DNA of 64,000 nucleotides, from contig JAFCGF010000004.1 of the NCBI GenBank assembly GCA_017608295.1, positions 124,001 to 188,000 of the forward strand, in the 5' to 3' direction. Positions 33,715 through 42,088 of the stretch are shown here, one piece after another. The notes under the pieces are model-generated. The model saw only the letters and a list, made by a program, of their open reading frames with translations. It had not been told where the DNA came from and searched no databases. Made by a program: the position numbers and the translations under genes. This stretch comes from Candidatus Woesearchaeota archaeon. Lineage in GTDB: Archaea; Nanoarchaeota; Nanoarchaeia; Woesearchaeales; JAGVZT01. Position 1 is the stretch's first letter, and each line of letters starts with the position of its first letter.

Positions 33715-34578
33715 TCAGACATAGCGCTCCATGGCCTTGGAGATATTGATTGACGAGATGTCCTGCTTCACCAGGGGCTTGTCTTTCAACTGCTTCAATT
33801 CCTCTGTATACGTGGGCTTGTCAGCCTCGTAGAATATGCCAATCGGGAATTTGTCGTGCTCAAGCGCCCTGCGATAGGCCTCGACAATATCTGTCTTGTC
33901 ATGGCCCTCCATCTTGTACACGCGCTCCTTGTACCATGCGAGGGTGTTGACCTTGTTGAAGCTGAGGCAGGGCATCAGCATGTCCACAAGTGCCGAGCCG
34001 TTGTGGGCTATTGCCGCCTTTATCACTTCAGCGACATGCTTGGGGTCGCCGCTGAATGTCCTTGCGACGAACGTGGCCCCTGCTGCAAGGGACATCACCA
34101 TTGGGTGGACTGGCTCTTCTATGTTGCCGTGCGGAGTGCTCTTTGAGATGAATCCCTTCTCACTGGTTGGGCTTGTCTGTCCCTTGGTGAGGCCATAAAT
34201 CATGTTATTCTGCACAAGGACAGTAATGTCAAGGTTTCTCCTCAGGCCGTGCATGAAGTGGTTTCCTCCAATGCCGTAGATGTCCCCGTCTCCTGCAGCG
34301 ACGATGACAGTAAGATCTGGATTAGTGAGCTTGACACCTGTGGCAAAGGGGATTGCCCTCCCATGGATGGCGTGGAACCCGTATGTGGTGAGGTGGTGCG
34401 GGAATTTGCTTCCGCATCCAATCCCAGAGATAATTGCTGCGTTCTCAGGCTTGATATTAAGCTCGACCAGGCCTTTCTTCACTGCATTCAGCATAAGGTA
34501 GTCTCCGCAGCCCGGGCACCAGTTTGGCTTGTCCATGCTTGAGAGGTCCTCGATTGATAATGCGATTGTATCTGCCAT
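33715..34578 (-). CDS. 2-oxoacid:ferredoxin oxidoreductase, beta subunit
   Basis: Thiamine-diphosphate- and [4Fe-4S]-binding subunit of a 2-oxoacid:ferredoxin oxidoreductase, which converts a 2-oxoacid and CoA to acyl-CoA, CO2 and reduced ferredoxin. Ligand Cys are visible in WCPGCGDY, GIGCGSKFP and LMPCLSF; the TPP motif GDGDIYGIGGNH is intact. I start it at the ATG at 34578 (MADTIALS) because GGAGGTGA lies just upstream; a TTG further out would overlap the alpha gene. Gap to the alpha stop is 1 nt. The absence of a separate delta ferredoxin-like subunit resembles the two-subunit archaeal enzymes, which have broad 2-oxoacid specificity. Confidence 0.93.
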   Translation of the reverse strand: MADTIALSIEDLSSMDKPNWCPGCGDYLMLNAVKKGLVELNIKPENAAIISGIGCGSKFPHHLTTYGFHAIHGRAIPFATGVKLTNPDLTVIVAAGDGDIYGIGGNHFMHGLRRNLDITVLVQNNMIYGLTKGQTSPTSEKGFISKSTPHGNIEEPVHPMVMSLAAGATFVARTFSGDPKHVAEVIKAAIAHNGSALVDMLMPCLSFNKVNTLAWYKERVYKMEGHDKTDIVEAYRRALEHDKFPIGIFYEADKPTYTEELKQLKDKPLVKQDISSINISKAMERYV

Positions 34579-34579
34579 C

Positions 34580-36340
34580 TCACTCACCTCCTCCAAGCAT
34601 CGCTTTCACACGCTGAACAATCTCCTCAGGATAAATCGGCCTACCATCAAACTTGAGGAAAAGCTCATCCGGCTCTTTTCCAGTGAACTGCTTCACCATG
34701 CCTGCGAACTGGCCGTCGTAGTTGCCCTCTATGATAATGCTCTTGTTCGCCTTGTCAAGCATATCTCCCACAATCTGCGTAGGGAAAGGCAGGATATAGA
34801 GCGTGTGGAGACAGTTGACAGGAATGTTTTCTTCTTCGAGCATGCGTATCGCTTCCAGGCAGGCGAGCTTTGTGGAGCCCCAGCAGAAGAGCGTGGCCTT
34901 CGCGTCTTTTGGCCCATAGAGCTTAGGCTTTGGAATCTCCTTCATCGCAGAATCTGCCTTGCGCCAGCGCTTCTCCATCTGCTCGATGCGGTTCTCTGCA
35001 GTGTCATCGACATCGCCGAAGATATTGTGCTCGTTTCCAGAGCCTGTATGGCCGCCCTTTGGCTGGCCGGGTATCCACCTAGGCGGAACGCCGTTTTTTG
35101 TGACGAGATAAGGAGTGGACCGACCGTGCTTTTTTGCCATCTCAGCCACTTCCTTGTCAGAGAGGAACTTGCCGCGGTCAATCTTCAGGTTCTTTGTATC
35201 ATAGATGTCCTGGCTCCAGAAGCTCATGCAGAGCAATTTGTCAGAAAGGATGATTGCCGGCAACCGGTATTTCTCGGCAAGGTTAAATGTCTCGAAAGTA
35301 GCGTGGAACGCCTCTTCTAAATCCCCAGGAGCCATCACGATTCTCGGGAACTCTCCGTGGCCTGCGTGAGCTACCATCCTCAAGTCTCCCTGGGCTGTCC
35401 AGGTGGGCATGCCTGTCGAGGGGCCTGGCCTAGAGATTACAGCGACCACAACAGGCAGTTCTGCCTCTGCTGCCATGCTCAGTGCCTCTGTCATGAGAGC
35501 GAAACCTCCTCCTGAGGTTCCTGCCATAGACCTCACTCCTGTGAATGATGCTCCGAGGGCCATGACCAGGCCTGCGATCTCGTCTTCGGTTTGTTTCACG
35601 ACTATACTATGCTCTTCTTCCAGCTTTGCGAAGGTGTGGAGTATCTCGCTTGAGGGAGTCATGGGATAAGTACTGTAGAACTTACAGCCGGCCTGGACTG
35701 CGCCAAAGGTTATTGCCTCTGTACCTGATATAAGCATCCTCGGAGGAGCGTTTTTCACAATCTTGAGTGTGTGGGAAAAGTCCTTTCTCAGGGATTCAGC
35801 TGCCTCGTGCCCCAGTTTTGCTGCCTTGATATTCTCATCTACAACGTTCTGTCCCTTCTTCTTGAACGTGTCAGTGACCACTTCTTGGATATAGGTGAAA
35901 TCATAGTCCACTAATCCAAGTGATGCTCCGACTGCGACGCTGTTCCTATAGATGCGGTTGCCTGCCTGCTCTTTCGCGATTTTCATCAGCGGGATGGGCA
36001 CGAGCATCACGTTCTTACCTAGCTCACCTTCCTTGATTTCAACGGATTCCGGGTCGTAGATGACTGCGCTATTTTCCGAGAGTGTGTCCTTGTGCTTGTC
36101 CACTGTCTCTCGATTGAGGGCTACAAGAAGGTCAGTCCTTTGTCTTGGAGAATATGCTGGCCTGTCCTCCACATGGACCCAGTAGTTATTGTGGCCTCCT
36201 CTCACTAATGAAGGAAATTCAGTGTATGCTGAGACTTGAAGGCCGCCGCGCGTACACGCTCGCGCAAACATGTGGCCCACTGTCATTATGCCGTCCCCTG
36301 CCTGGCCTCCCACGCGCCAGCAGAGCCTGTTCACAGCCAT
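34580..36340 (-). CDS. 2-oxoacid:ferredoxin oxidoreductase, fused gamma-alpha subunit
   Basis: Subunit of 586 residues. The first ~190 residues are the gamma domain (RVGGQAGDGIMTVGHMFA), followed by the alpha pyrimidine-binding domain with the conserved TYPMTPSSE (YPxTP) motif and AGTSGGGFALMTEAL. Domain fusion and operon order match the Sulfolobus-type two-subunit enzymes. Together with the beta subunit and the ferredoxin encoded at 37429-37686 it would feed electrons from pyruvate or other 2-oxoacids into ferredoxin. An ATTTATAAA element lies about 40 nt upstream of the ATG. Confidence 0.93.
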   Translation of the reverse strand: MAVNRLCWRVGGQAGDGIMTVGHMFARACTRGGLQVSAYTEFPSLVRGGHNNYWVHVEDRPAYSPRQRTDLLVALNRETVDKHKDTLSENSAVIYDPESVEIKEGELGKNVMLVPIPLMKIAKEQAGNRIYRNSVAVGASLGLVDYDFTYIQEVVTDTFKKKGQNVVDENIKAAKLGHEAAESLRKDFSHTLKIVKNAPPRMLISGTEAITFGAVQAGCKFYSTYPMTPSSEILHTFAKLEEEHSIVVKQTEDEIAGLVMALGASFTGVRSMAGTSGGGFALMTEALSMAAEAELPVVVAVISRPGPSTGMPTWTAQGDLRMVAHAGHGEFPRIVMAPGDLEEAFHATFETFNLAEKYRLPAIILSDKLLCMSFWSQDIYDTKNLKIDRGKFLSDKEVAEMAKKHGRSTPYLVTKNGVPPRWIPGQPKGGHTGSGNEHNIFGDVDDTAENRIEQMEKRWRKADSAMKEIPKPKLYGPKDAKATLFCWGSTKLACLEAIRMLEEENIPVNCLHTLYILPFPTQIVGDMLDKANKSIIIEGNYDGQFAGMVKQFTGKEPDELFLKFDGRPIYPEEIVQRVKAMLGGGE

Positions 36341-36668
36341 GTCATCACCTTCCGGCTTTAAAAGACCGATAGCTTTCTTTATAAATAATCAATTTAAGTA
36401 TTTTCCTATAATCAGTATCAGGATTATTCAGGTTTTATTCTGCACCTGACTAATTCCGCCAGTGCTCACTCATCTTCTGTCTTTCTGCGCCTTTTTCTCC
36501 GCTTGGGCTCCTTCTCGCATGGGAGGATGTAGCTTCACCTGCATGGGGCTACTATAGTGCTCGGAATACATAACCTTATCGTCCGGAAAGCCTCCGAAAA
36601 AGCGGAGACAACACTTATGAACCGCACTGGAAGAAAGAATTAAATAGTGCCAAAACTAAGGGATAGCC
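36341..36668. other. 328-nt intergenic region with promoters and short repeat
   Basis: No convincing protein gene. It holds the minus-strand promoter of the oxidoreductase operon (ATTTATAAA, 36379-36387), a stretch of mixed base composition of about 180 nt, and a degenerate copy (15 of 18) of the 18-bp repeat seen around the first MNT-HEPN pair (36583-36600, opposite orientation). That copy overlaps a perfect 5-bp hairpin CTCCG-AAAAAG-CGGAG (36592-36607). ATTAAATA about 26-31 nt before the next small gene is its likely promoter. A small structured RNA here is possible but unsupported. Confidence 0.45.
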
Positions 36669-36770
36669 ATGGAACGCAAAGGCCTGTACTCAGTCCAGAT
36701 GTTTGTTTTGGCGGGAATCGTTATCATCATCGCCATAATCATGCTCCAGATAATGTACGGCGGCGGGTAG
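36669..36770 (+). CDS. 33-residue single-pass membrane microprotein
   Basis: ATG at 36669 opens a 33-codon frame ending in TAG at 36768-36770. The product has a basic N-terminus (MERKGLYS), one hydrophobic helix (VQMFVLAGIVIIIAIIMLQI) and a YGGG end. An ATTAAATAG element lies about 25-32 nt upstream, in the normal position for a leaderless archaeal transcript. The hydrophobic pattern and the promoter make it a credible gene. It could be a small subunit or regulator of a membrane complex; no partner is evident. Confidence 0.55.
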   Translation: MERKGLYSVQMFVLAGIVIIIAIIMLQIMYGGG

Positions 36771-36807
36771 CGCAAGACATAAATAGATTCTAATGCCAGA
36801 ACCAGCC

Positions 36808-37383
36808 ATGGCAATCTTTGACCAGGACATCAATATAGACCACCTGCCCAATGACTTCAAGGAAATCTACGACATCCTCCTGGAGGTGGACATGGCGCTC
36901 CACAAGGAAGACAGGCTCATCAGGGAAGAAAAAACAATTCTCGAGGGACACAAGGACCTGCTCGACGACATCGAGAAGCGGGCAGAGGGGCAACACACGC
37001 GTGTACTCATCTCCGCGCTGAAAGACCTCGCCGGTCAGCTATGGAAGCTCCACCAGAAAATCTCCTGGACAGAGAGCGAGCTTCACGGCCTTGAGAAGCA
37101 ACTGAAGGAAACCACTGTCTCGGACTGGAAATCAGACCCGCTCATCAAGTTCCTCAACAAGCTGGAAGAGCAGATGCAACTGGAAGAATTCGAATTATTC
37201 GATGAAAAACAACTCATCGAGCAGTTCGAGAAATGCGCCGAACAGGAAGCAGGACACCTTCCAGAAGCCGAGCGGCAGGAACTCAAGGAGGTATTAAACT
37301 TCCTCCTAGACCACTCGACACGCCTATTCAGGCTTCAGAAACTCATCCTCGATACGATATCACTGCTTGGAACTACTGAATAA
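36808..37383 (+). CDS. Coiled-coil protein, unknown function
   Basis: Protein of about 191 residues that is almost entirely helical with heptad-like repeats and many Glu, Lys and Leu (KEDRLIREEKTILEGHKDLLDDIEKR, then EEQMQLEEFELFDEKQLIEQFEKC). I chose the ATG at 36808 (MAIFDQD) because the ATAAATA element at 36779-36785 is about 23-29 nt upstream; an ATG at 36793 would lie only 8 nt from that box. No domain is recognised. It could be a scaffold or an adaptor; it sits 37 nt after the microprotein gene, but it has its own promoter. Confidence 0.65.
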   Translation: MAIFDQDINIDHLPNDFKEIYDILLEVDMALHKEDRLIREEKTILEGHKDLLDDIEKRAEGQHTRVLISALKDLAGQLWKLHQKISWTESELHGLEKQLKETTVSDWKSDPLIKFLNKLEEQMQLEEFELFDEKQLIEQFEKCAEQEAGHLPEAERQELKEVLNFLLDHSTRLFRLQKLILDTISLLGTTE

Positions 37384-37428
37384 TAGCTCTAGCTGTAGCT
37401 GCACAGAAAAGAATCTGTATCTCTACTC

Positions 37429-37686
37429 TCAGATGACCTGCTCGCCGTCTTTCAGCATGTGGATGCAGTTAACAGGGCAGGCCTCGGCAATCTCTTTCTG
37501 CTTGTTAAAAGCCTCCTCATCTGGAAGCTCGAGCTGTTCGTGGGTGCCGTTCTCCTTGTCCACTTTCGTGGCGTTGGCGACATGGGCCTTGTCTCCGTCC
37601 ATGAGCCAGACGTCTGGGTCAAGGGCAGCGCAGGCGCCGCATCCGATGCACTCTGGAAAGTCATGGTCTATAAGGAATGCTGTCAT
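37429..37686 (-). CDS. Ferredoxin, single [4Fe-4S] cluster
   Basis: Small acidic electron carrier of 85 residues. Cluster ligands are CIGCGAC near the N-terminus and the CPVNCIH motif near the C-terminus, as in single-cluster archaeal ferredoxins. The ATG at 37686 is preceded by a GGAGG sequence, and a TTTATATA element lies about 35 nt upstream; the longer upstream frame is less likely. It probably accepts electrons from the nearby 2-oxoacid:ferredoxin oxidoreductase (inference from proximity; the genes lie 1.1 kb apart on the same strand, with two plus-strand genes between). Confidence 0.9.
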   Translation of the reverse strand: MTAFLIDHDFPECIGCGACAALDPDVWLMDGDKAHVANATKVDKENGTHEQLELPDEEAFNKQKEIAEACPVNCIHMLKDGEQVI

Positions 37687-37730
37687 GGTTAATCCCCTCC
37701 GAAACGCAAACACTTCCTGTATATAAAAAT

Positions 37731-38507
37731 CTAACTGATTGCCCTGAGCTTGAATTCACGAAGCCCGATGAGGAACATAGGAATACACCACACAATCAGG
37801 CCGATAAAGCAGTAGTGCAATGGCAGATGCTCCACGTGGGGCGTGATAAGCGCCCGCATTCCCTCGCTCGTGTACACGTTTGGCAGGATGAGCAGCACCT
37901 TATAGAATAGCGGGCTCAAGTCCTTCACCATGCTCAATGGAAAGAACGTGGCACCGAAGAACATGAGGGGCATTATCACTATCTGCAATAATTCAAACAT
38001 GATGGGCGGCCTCCGTGTACGGGAAGCGACCGCTATCCCAAACGAGGCGAACGTCACGCTCGTGAGAGTGATGATACCGATGAACAGGAAGATATTTGGT
38101 ATAGTCAATGTGCCGGGAAACAGGAAGTACGCGATGATGAACATGATAATCGCGGATATCGTCGCCTGAAAGACCCCATACAAGAGCTTTTCAAATACAA
38201 GCAATGGCATCGAAATAGGTGTCAGGATATGGGCCTTGATCTCGCGCTCACGGAAGAAGCTCAGCCCGACCAGTGCCCCCACTCCAAAAGCAGAGGCAGT
38301 CATCGCCGATATGGTCATGATGCCGGGCACCAGTATGTCTCCGTAGCCCCTGTCGAACAGCCCCATCTTTGGCATGAGGATGCCGAATAAAACCAAAAAG
38401 AACGTGGGCTGGATGAAGATTCTTATTGAATTTCCATGAAAATTACGCCAGAACACGATGAAGTCGCGGTGCAATATTCCCATGAATGCCTTCAGCTGGC
38501 TGCTCAT
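37731..38507 (-). CDS. ABC-2 type exporter permease
   Basis: Integral membrane subunit of 258 residues with about six hydrophobic segments and the ABC-2 features: an N-terminal amphipathic start (ILHRDFIVFWRNF), a long loop with FFREREIKAHILTPISM and the PNIFLFIGIITLTSVTFASFGIAVASR region. It overlaps the ATPase gene by 4 nt and is co-transcribed. Such pairs export drugs, lipids or polysaccharides, or build surface structures; the cargo here cannot be told. Confidence 0.88.
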   Translation of the reverse strand: MSSQLKAFMGILHRDFIVFWRNFHGNSIRIFIQPTFFLVLFGILMPKMGLFDRGYGDILVPGIMTISAMTASAFGVGALVGLSFFREREIKAHILTPISMPLLVFEKLLYGVFQATISAIIMFIIAYFLFPGTLTIPNIFLFIGIITLTSVTFASFGIAVASRTRRPPIMFELLQIVIMPLMFFGATFFPLSMVKDLSPLFYKVLLILPNVYTSEGMRALITPHVEHLPLHYCFIGLIVWCIPMFLIGLREFKLRAIS

Positions 38508-39445
38508 TCTCTCAGCTCCTTTCCAGTGAGGCTGATGTACACATCCTCAAGGGTGGGCTCGTGCAGTGTGATTGAATGCAGCTCAGCATACTTCTGGATG
38601 GTCGTCACAAGCAAGGGCAGCGCTCTCTTTCCGTCCTTCACAAACAGCGAGATGGATTCGTCTCCAGAAGTGAGCCTGCTCACATTCTTCAGCGACCTGA
38701 GCTCTTTCAACAGCTCCTTGTCAATCGGCTTTGCCTCTGCGATTACGGTATTGCCGCCTGGAAGCATGCTCTTGAGCTTCTCGGGAGTGTCAATCGCCTT
38801 GATGACACCCTCATCAATTATTGCTACCCTGTCACACAGCACGTCCGCCTCTTCCATGTAGTGTGTTGTCATGAGGATAGTAACGCCCTGTCGCTTGAGC
38901 TGCTCAATGTATTGCCACATGTGCCTGCGTGCCTGGGGGTCAAGGCCTATGGTAGGCTCATCCATGATGAGAATCTGGGGCTCATGCATGATTGCCCGTG
39001 CAATCAGAAGCCTCTGGAGCATCCCGCCTGAATAGGTACGGATATTGTCATCTGCCCTCTGGGACAGCTCCATCATCCCAAGCACGCGCTCAGCTGCAGT
39101 TTTCCTTTCTGCCTTTCCCATCCCGTAACATTTCCCGTGAATCAGGAGGTTCTCCCTCGCTGTGAGGTCCTCATCGAGCCAACGATCCTGAGGCACGACT
39201 CCAAGGAGGGCTTTCACCTTGTTCGGCTCTTTTGTGACATCCATCCCGAGGATGCTCGCCTTTCCTGCTGTCAGTTCTATAATCGTGATCAGTATCCCAA
39301 TAGCAGTCGACTTTCCTGCACCATTAGGACCCAAGAGGCCAAATGTCTCGCCCTTCTCAATCTCAAAAGAAATCCCCTTGAGAGCATGGATATTTCCCCT
39401 GCGATAGACTTTCTCAATGTTCTCGACATGAATAACAGCAGACAT
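38504..39445 (-). CDS. ABC transporter ATP-binding protein (DrrA/Nod-type)
   Basis: ATPase of 313 residues: Walker A GPNGAGKST (about 38-46), Q-loop GVVPQDRWLDEDLT, signature YSGGMLQRL (a variant of LSGGQ), Walker B LIMDEPTIGLD, and switch His in MTTHYMEEAD. The C-terminal ~90 residues (DUF4162-like) end with LEDVYISLTGKELRE, typical of DrrA-type exporter ATPases. TATA-like TTTTTAAA lies about 27 nt upstream. It powers the permease encoded directly downstream. Confidence 0.94.
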   Translation of the reverse strand: MSAVIHVENIEKVYRRGNIHALKGISFEIEKGETFGLLGPNGAGKSTAIGILITIIELTAGKASILGMDVTKEPNKVKALLGVVPQDRWLDEDLTARENLLIHGKCYGMGKAERKTAAERVLGMMELSQRADDNIRTYSGGMLQRLLIARAIMHEPQILIMDEPTIGLDPQARRHMWQYIEQLKRQGVTILMTTHYMEEADVLCDRVAIIDEGVIKAIDTPEKLKSMLPGGNTVIAEAKPIDKELLKELRSLKNVSRLTSGDESISLFVKDGKRALPLLVTTIQKYAELHSITLHEPTLEDVYISLTGKELRE

Positions 39446-39536
39446 AACAACATGTGCAGTTCATGGTCCCCTTTAAAAACGTTGTTCCATATTTGCACAC
39501 ATACACTTAAATTTCTCATCCCATCCAAAGCCTACA

Positions 39537-40706
39537 ATGGCTGACACTGACACCGAGATTCTTTACAAGGAATTAGAACGCTCGCCAAGTACATTTCTTC
39601 TCAAGCAGTTCACCGGATTCTTTTCAGGTGTAATGACTATTGTCCGAAGCCTTGTCACCGAAGAAGTCAAGGTTAGTGGACTGGAAAATATCCTCGAAAA
39701 CGATGAAGTGAAACCAGGACCATTCCTCTGGCTTCCAAAACACGACAGCTGGAATGATATTTACAACATTGTACCTCTATGGAAAGATATTGGCAAGCCT
39801 GTCGCAAAGGCAGTGTCGCGGCGAAAAATCATGGGAGACACCATTGGTTCACCTATCATCAAGTTCCTTCTCAGCCCTGTAGCTATTGAGGTGTACCGCA
39901 CCTGGCTTGATGAAGGGCTCACAGAGGATGAAGAGAAAGCGATGAAAGCGGAGAACTGGAAGCGAATTGCCAACCTACGAAATCACTTTGATAGGGGAAT
40001 GGATGCAGTCATCTTCCCTGAAGGAACCACTAAGACTGATGGAAGAATCTCAGAAATCAAATCAGGAGCATACAACCTGAGCAAGATAGAGCGCGAAGAC
40101 GGGAGCCTTGACCTCATTCAGTGTGTACCAGTAGGGACAACATATGATTTCCTTGCAGGAGATACATTCCTTGGCAAAAAGCGGGATTTGGTGTTCTTCA
40201 GCGTTGGAGAGATATTCACCTACGAAGCAGTGGAAAGAGAAGAAGAGGAAACAGCCAAGCAATGGGTGAAGCGTGACATTGCGCACCTGGCTCAGCGCAT
40301 CGAGAATTACCTTATTGACCTCAACACCTACACCACAAGCCAGCTTGCCGGGGACTATATTGTCACAGCAGCTGAAGAAGGAGTGGGATGCATCACGCTT
40401 GATGAGTTGGACAGCGTCCTTAAACAGCGGGTGAATGCGCTTTCAACAGTAGAGTCTGCTATCATCGATGAGGCGCTTCTTGAGGAGGAGACGCGCACTA
40501 CCCGGCTTGAGCGGTTCTACAATGAGATTGTAAAGATGGACTACATCACACAGGACGGAACTCTCAACACTAACAGAATTCTTCTTGAGCCATCAGAGGG
40601 TGAGACATACAAAAAAGAGAACATCCTTCTGTATTCAGTGAACAGATTGCGTGGCATTATGGATAAGCGAGAGGAGATTACCAGCGCGATTGATAACTCC
40701 AAATAG
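39537..40706 (+). CDS. PlsC-like (LPLAT family) acyltransferase
   Basis: Protein of 389 residues with a lysophospholipid acyltransferase-like core: the H-x4-D box KHDSWND (about 63-69), a basic stretch GKPVAKAVSRRKIMG, and the substrate motif IFPEGTTKTDGRI. The C-terminal ~150 residues are helical and unlike bacterial PlsC. It has no evident membrane segment. Archaeal membranes use ether lipids, so an ester-forming acyltransferase in this genome is noteworthy. It may acylate a lipid, a sugar or a protein. ACTTAAATT about 25 nt upstream is a good TATA box. Its stop directly abuts that of the HAD hydrolase. Confidence 0.85.
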   Translation: MADTDTEILYKELERSPSTFLLKQFTGFFSGVMTIVRSLVTEEVKVSGLENILENDEVKPGPFLWLPKHDSWNDIYNIVPLWKDIGKPVAKAVSRRKIMGDTIGSPIIKFLLSPVAIEVYRTWLDEGLTEDEEKAMKAENWKRIANLRNHFDRGMDAVIFPEGTTKTDGRISEIKSGAYNLSKIEREDGSLDLIQCVPVGTTYDFLAGDTFLGKKRDLVFFSVGEIFTYEAVEREEEETAKQWVKRDIAHLAQRIENYLIDLNTYTTSQLAGDYIVTAAEEGVGCITLDELDSVLKQRVNALSTVESAIIDEALLEEETRTTRLERFYNEIVKMDYITQDGTLNTNRILLEPSEGETYKKENILLYSVNRLRGIMDKREEITSAIDNSK

Positions 40707-41336
40707 TCAGAATTCTATCCCAAAGGACTTCAATCCCTTGAGCAGGCGCTCTCCGTTGTCGTCCGACTCCTCAGAAAGCTTGAAGTGGAGCGCAGACATG
40801 CCTGCGGCCTGGGCGTTGAGGCAGTTGCTCTCATTGTCATCGATGAAGAGCGCCTCCTCAGGCGAAATGCCAAGCTGTTTCGCGAGCTTGATGAACACCA
40901 CTGGCTCGTCCTTCATTATCCCTAAATAGCCGCTGCCGGTTATCCTGTCGAAGAGCGGGGCGACATCTTCCCTCACCAGAATCATCTCAATCCGGTCAGT
41001 CGGGTTGTCGGTGAGCATGCATATCTTATAGTCTTTTTCCCGAAGAGAGGCGATGATGTCCAGCACCTCCTGCTCCGGCAGGATGGAATCCTCCATCGCC
41101 GTCTTGATGATATCATAGGAAACCTCAGTTCCCACGCGCTTTGAGAATCCTTCCACAACTTCAGGAGTGGACATCTTACCTGACAGCCACTCGTCCTGCT
41201 TCTCCCGCAGGTACTTCAGGGCAGATTCGACATCAAACTCGACACTCCTGTTAGCCTGTTCGAGAATACTCCTGAACCATTTCCGCTTGTGAGACACCAC
41301 ATCATCAAAGTCAAAGATAATCCAGATGAAAGTCAT
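40707..41336 (-). CDS. HAD-superfamily hydrolase (IA type)
   Basis: Soluble protein of 209 residues with all four HAD motifs: DFDDVV (motif I, nucleophile Asp), MLTDNP (II), the Lys in GIMKDEP (III) and FIDDNESN (IV). A helical cap lies between motifs I and II, as in subclass IA. Likely a small-molecule phosphatase or a beta-phosphoglucomutase-like enzyme; the substrate is unknown. ATATAAAAT about 20-25 nt upstream is the probable promoter. Confidence 0.88.
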   Translation of the reverse strand: MTFIWIIFDFDDVVSHKRKWFRSILEQANRSVEFDVESALKYLREKQDEWLSGKMSTPEVVEGFSKRVGTEVSYDIIKTAMEDSILPEQEVLDIIASLREKDYKICMLTDNPTDRIEMILVREDVAPLFDRITGSGYLGIMKDEPVVFIKLAKQLGISPEEALFIDDNESNCLNAQAAGMSALHFKLSEESDDNGERLLKGLKSFGIEF

Positions 41337-41393
41337 ACTTCAGACAGGATAATACAAGGTATATAAAATAATCTGTCAAAATAATCTGTCCAG

Positions 41394-42017
41394 CTACCAG
41401 AGGTCGCCAGAGTCGTCGTCCCCAGTTGGCTGCTCGTACCCAGGAGAATCGTCCCCGTCATCTGTCCATGAGGCAAGCTCCTCGTCCTCAGGAGTAAGAT
41501 ACTCGACAGGCTTCTTGGGCTTCTCATCTTCCTTTTTCTGCCGCTCATCCTTAAGCCTCTGCTCGAGCTCTGCCTTCTTCACCTTGGCCTTCTCGACACC
41601 CTGCTTCACCAGGCCGAAGACAGTGTTATCGGTGAGGTGCAGGCAAGCGTCAGCAGCAATATAGGCCTCGACAACGCGGGCAGCGTATTTGGCAGAGCGC
41701 GCCTTCTTGCCCAGGAGTTCCAGCATGCCTGCGAGAGCGGCCCTGTCGCCAAAGCTGAGGCCGTGGCCAATCCAGTATTCCCTCTCCTTATCTTCTGTAA
41801 GGGCCTCATCGCGGAGATCGCTCTTCTCGTCGTATGATCCGGTAAGAGACATCTTGTAGCTCTTGACTATGAACTGGAGGTCAAGGCCAGTCTTGTCATA
41901 GAATTTCTCTTCAAGCTCAATGAGCTTTGGCTCAAGCTCTGCCTTCTTCATGTCCTTGAATTCCTGAAATTTACTAGTAATCTCTTCGAGGTCTATTCCC
42001 ATCTCAATCCCCCACAT
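41394..42017 (-). CDS. Free-standing copy of the N-terminal module of the 52-kb metalloprotease
   Basis: Protein of 207 residues (or 202 if it starts at the ATG at 42002). Residues about 45-140 match the N-terminal module of the metalloprotease at 52139-53416: LDLQFIVKSYKMSLTGSYDE aligns with LDADFILETYKLNHTGTYDE, and then IGHGLSFGDRAALAGMLELLG aligns with IGTMLSVADTTAVGGILKLIG. The last 65 residues are a charged coiled coil and an acidic tail. There is no protease motif, signal peptide or membrane helix. Such splitting suggests that the module is a separately folding interaction or regulatory unit (inference). Confidence 0.72.
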   Translation of the reverse strand: MWGIEMGIDLEEITSKFQEFKDMKKAELEPKLIELEEKFYDKTGLDLQFIVKSYKMSLTGSYDEKSDLRDEALTEDKEREYWIGHGLSFGDRAALAGMLELLGKKARSAKYAARVVEAYIAADACLHLTDNTVFGLVKQGVEKAKVKKAELEQRLKDERQKKEDEKPKKPVEYLTPEDEELASWTDDGDDSPGYEQPTGDDDSGDLW

Positions 42018-42088
42018 GAATCTCTAAAGTAGTGGAACTTTGGGAATCTTATAAAGCTTTCCGCAGCCAGACAGGAAGGGCATTCCAC

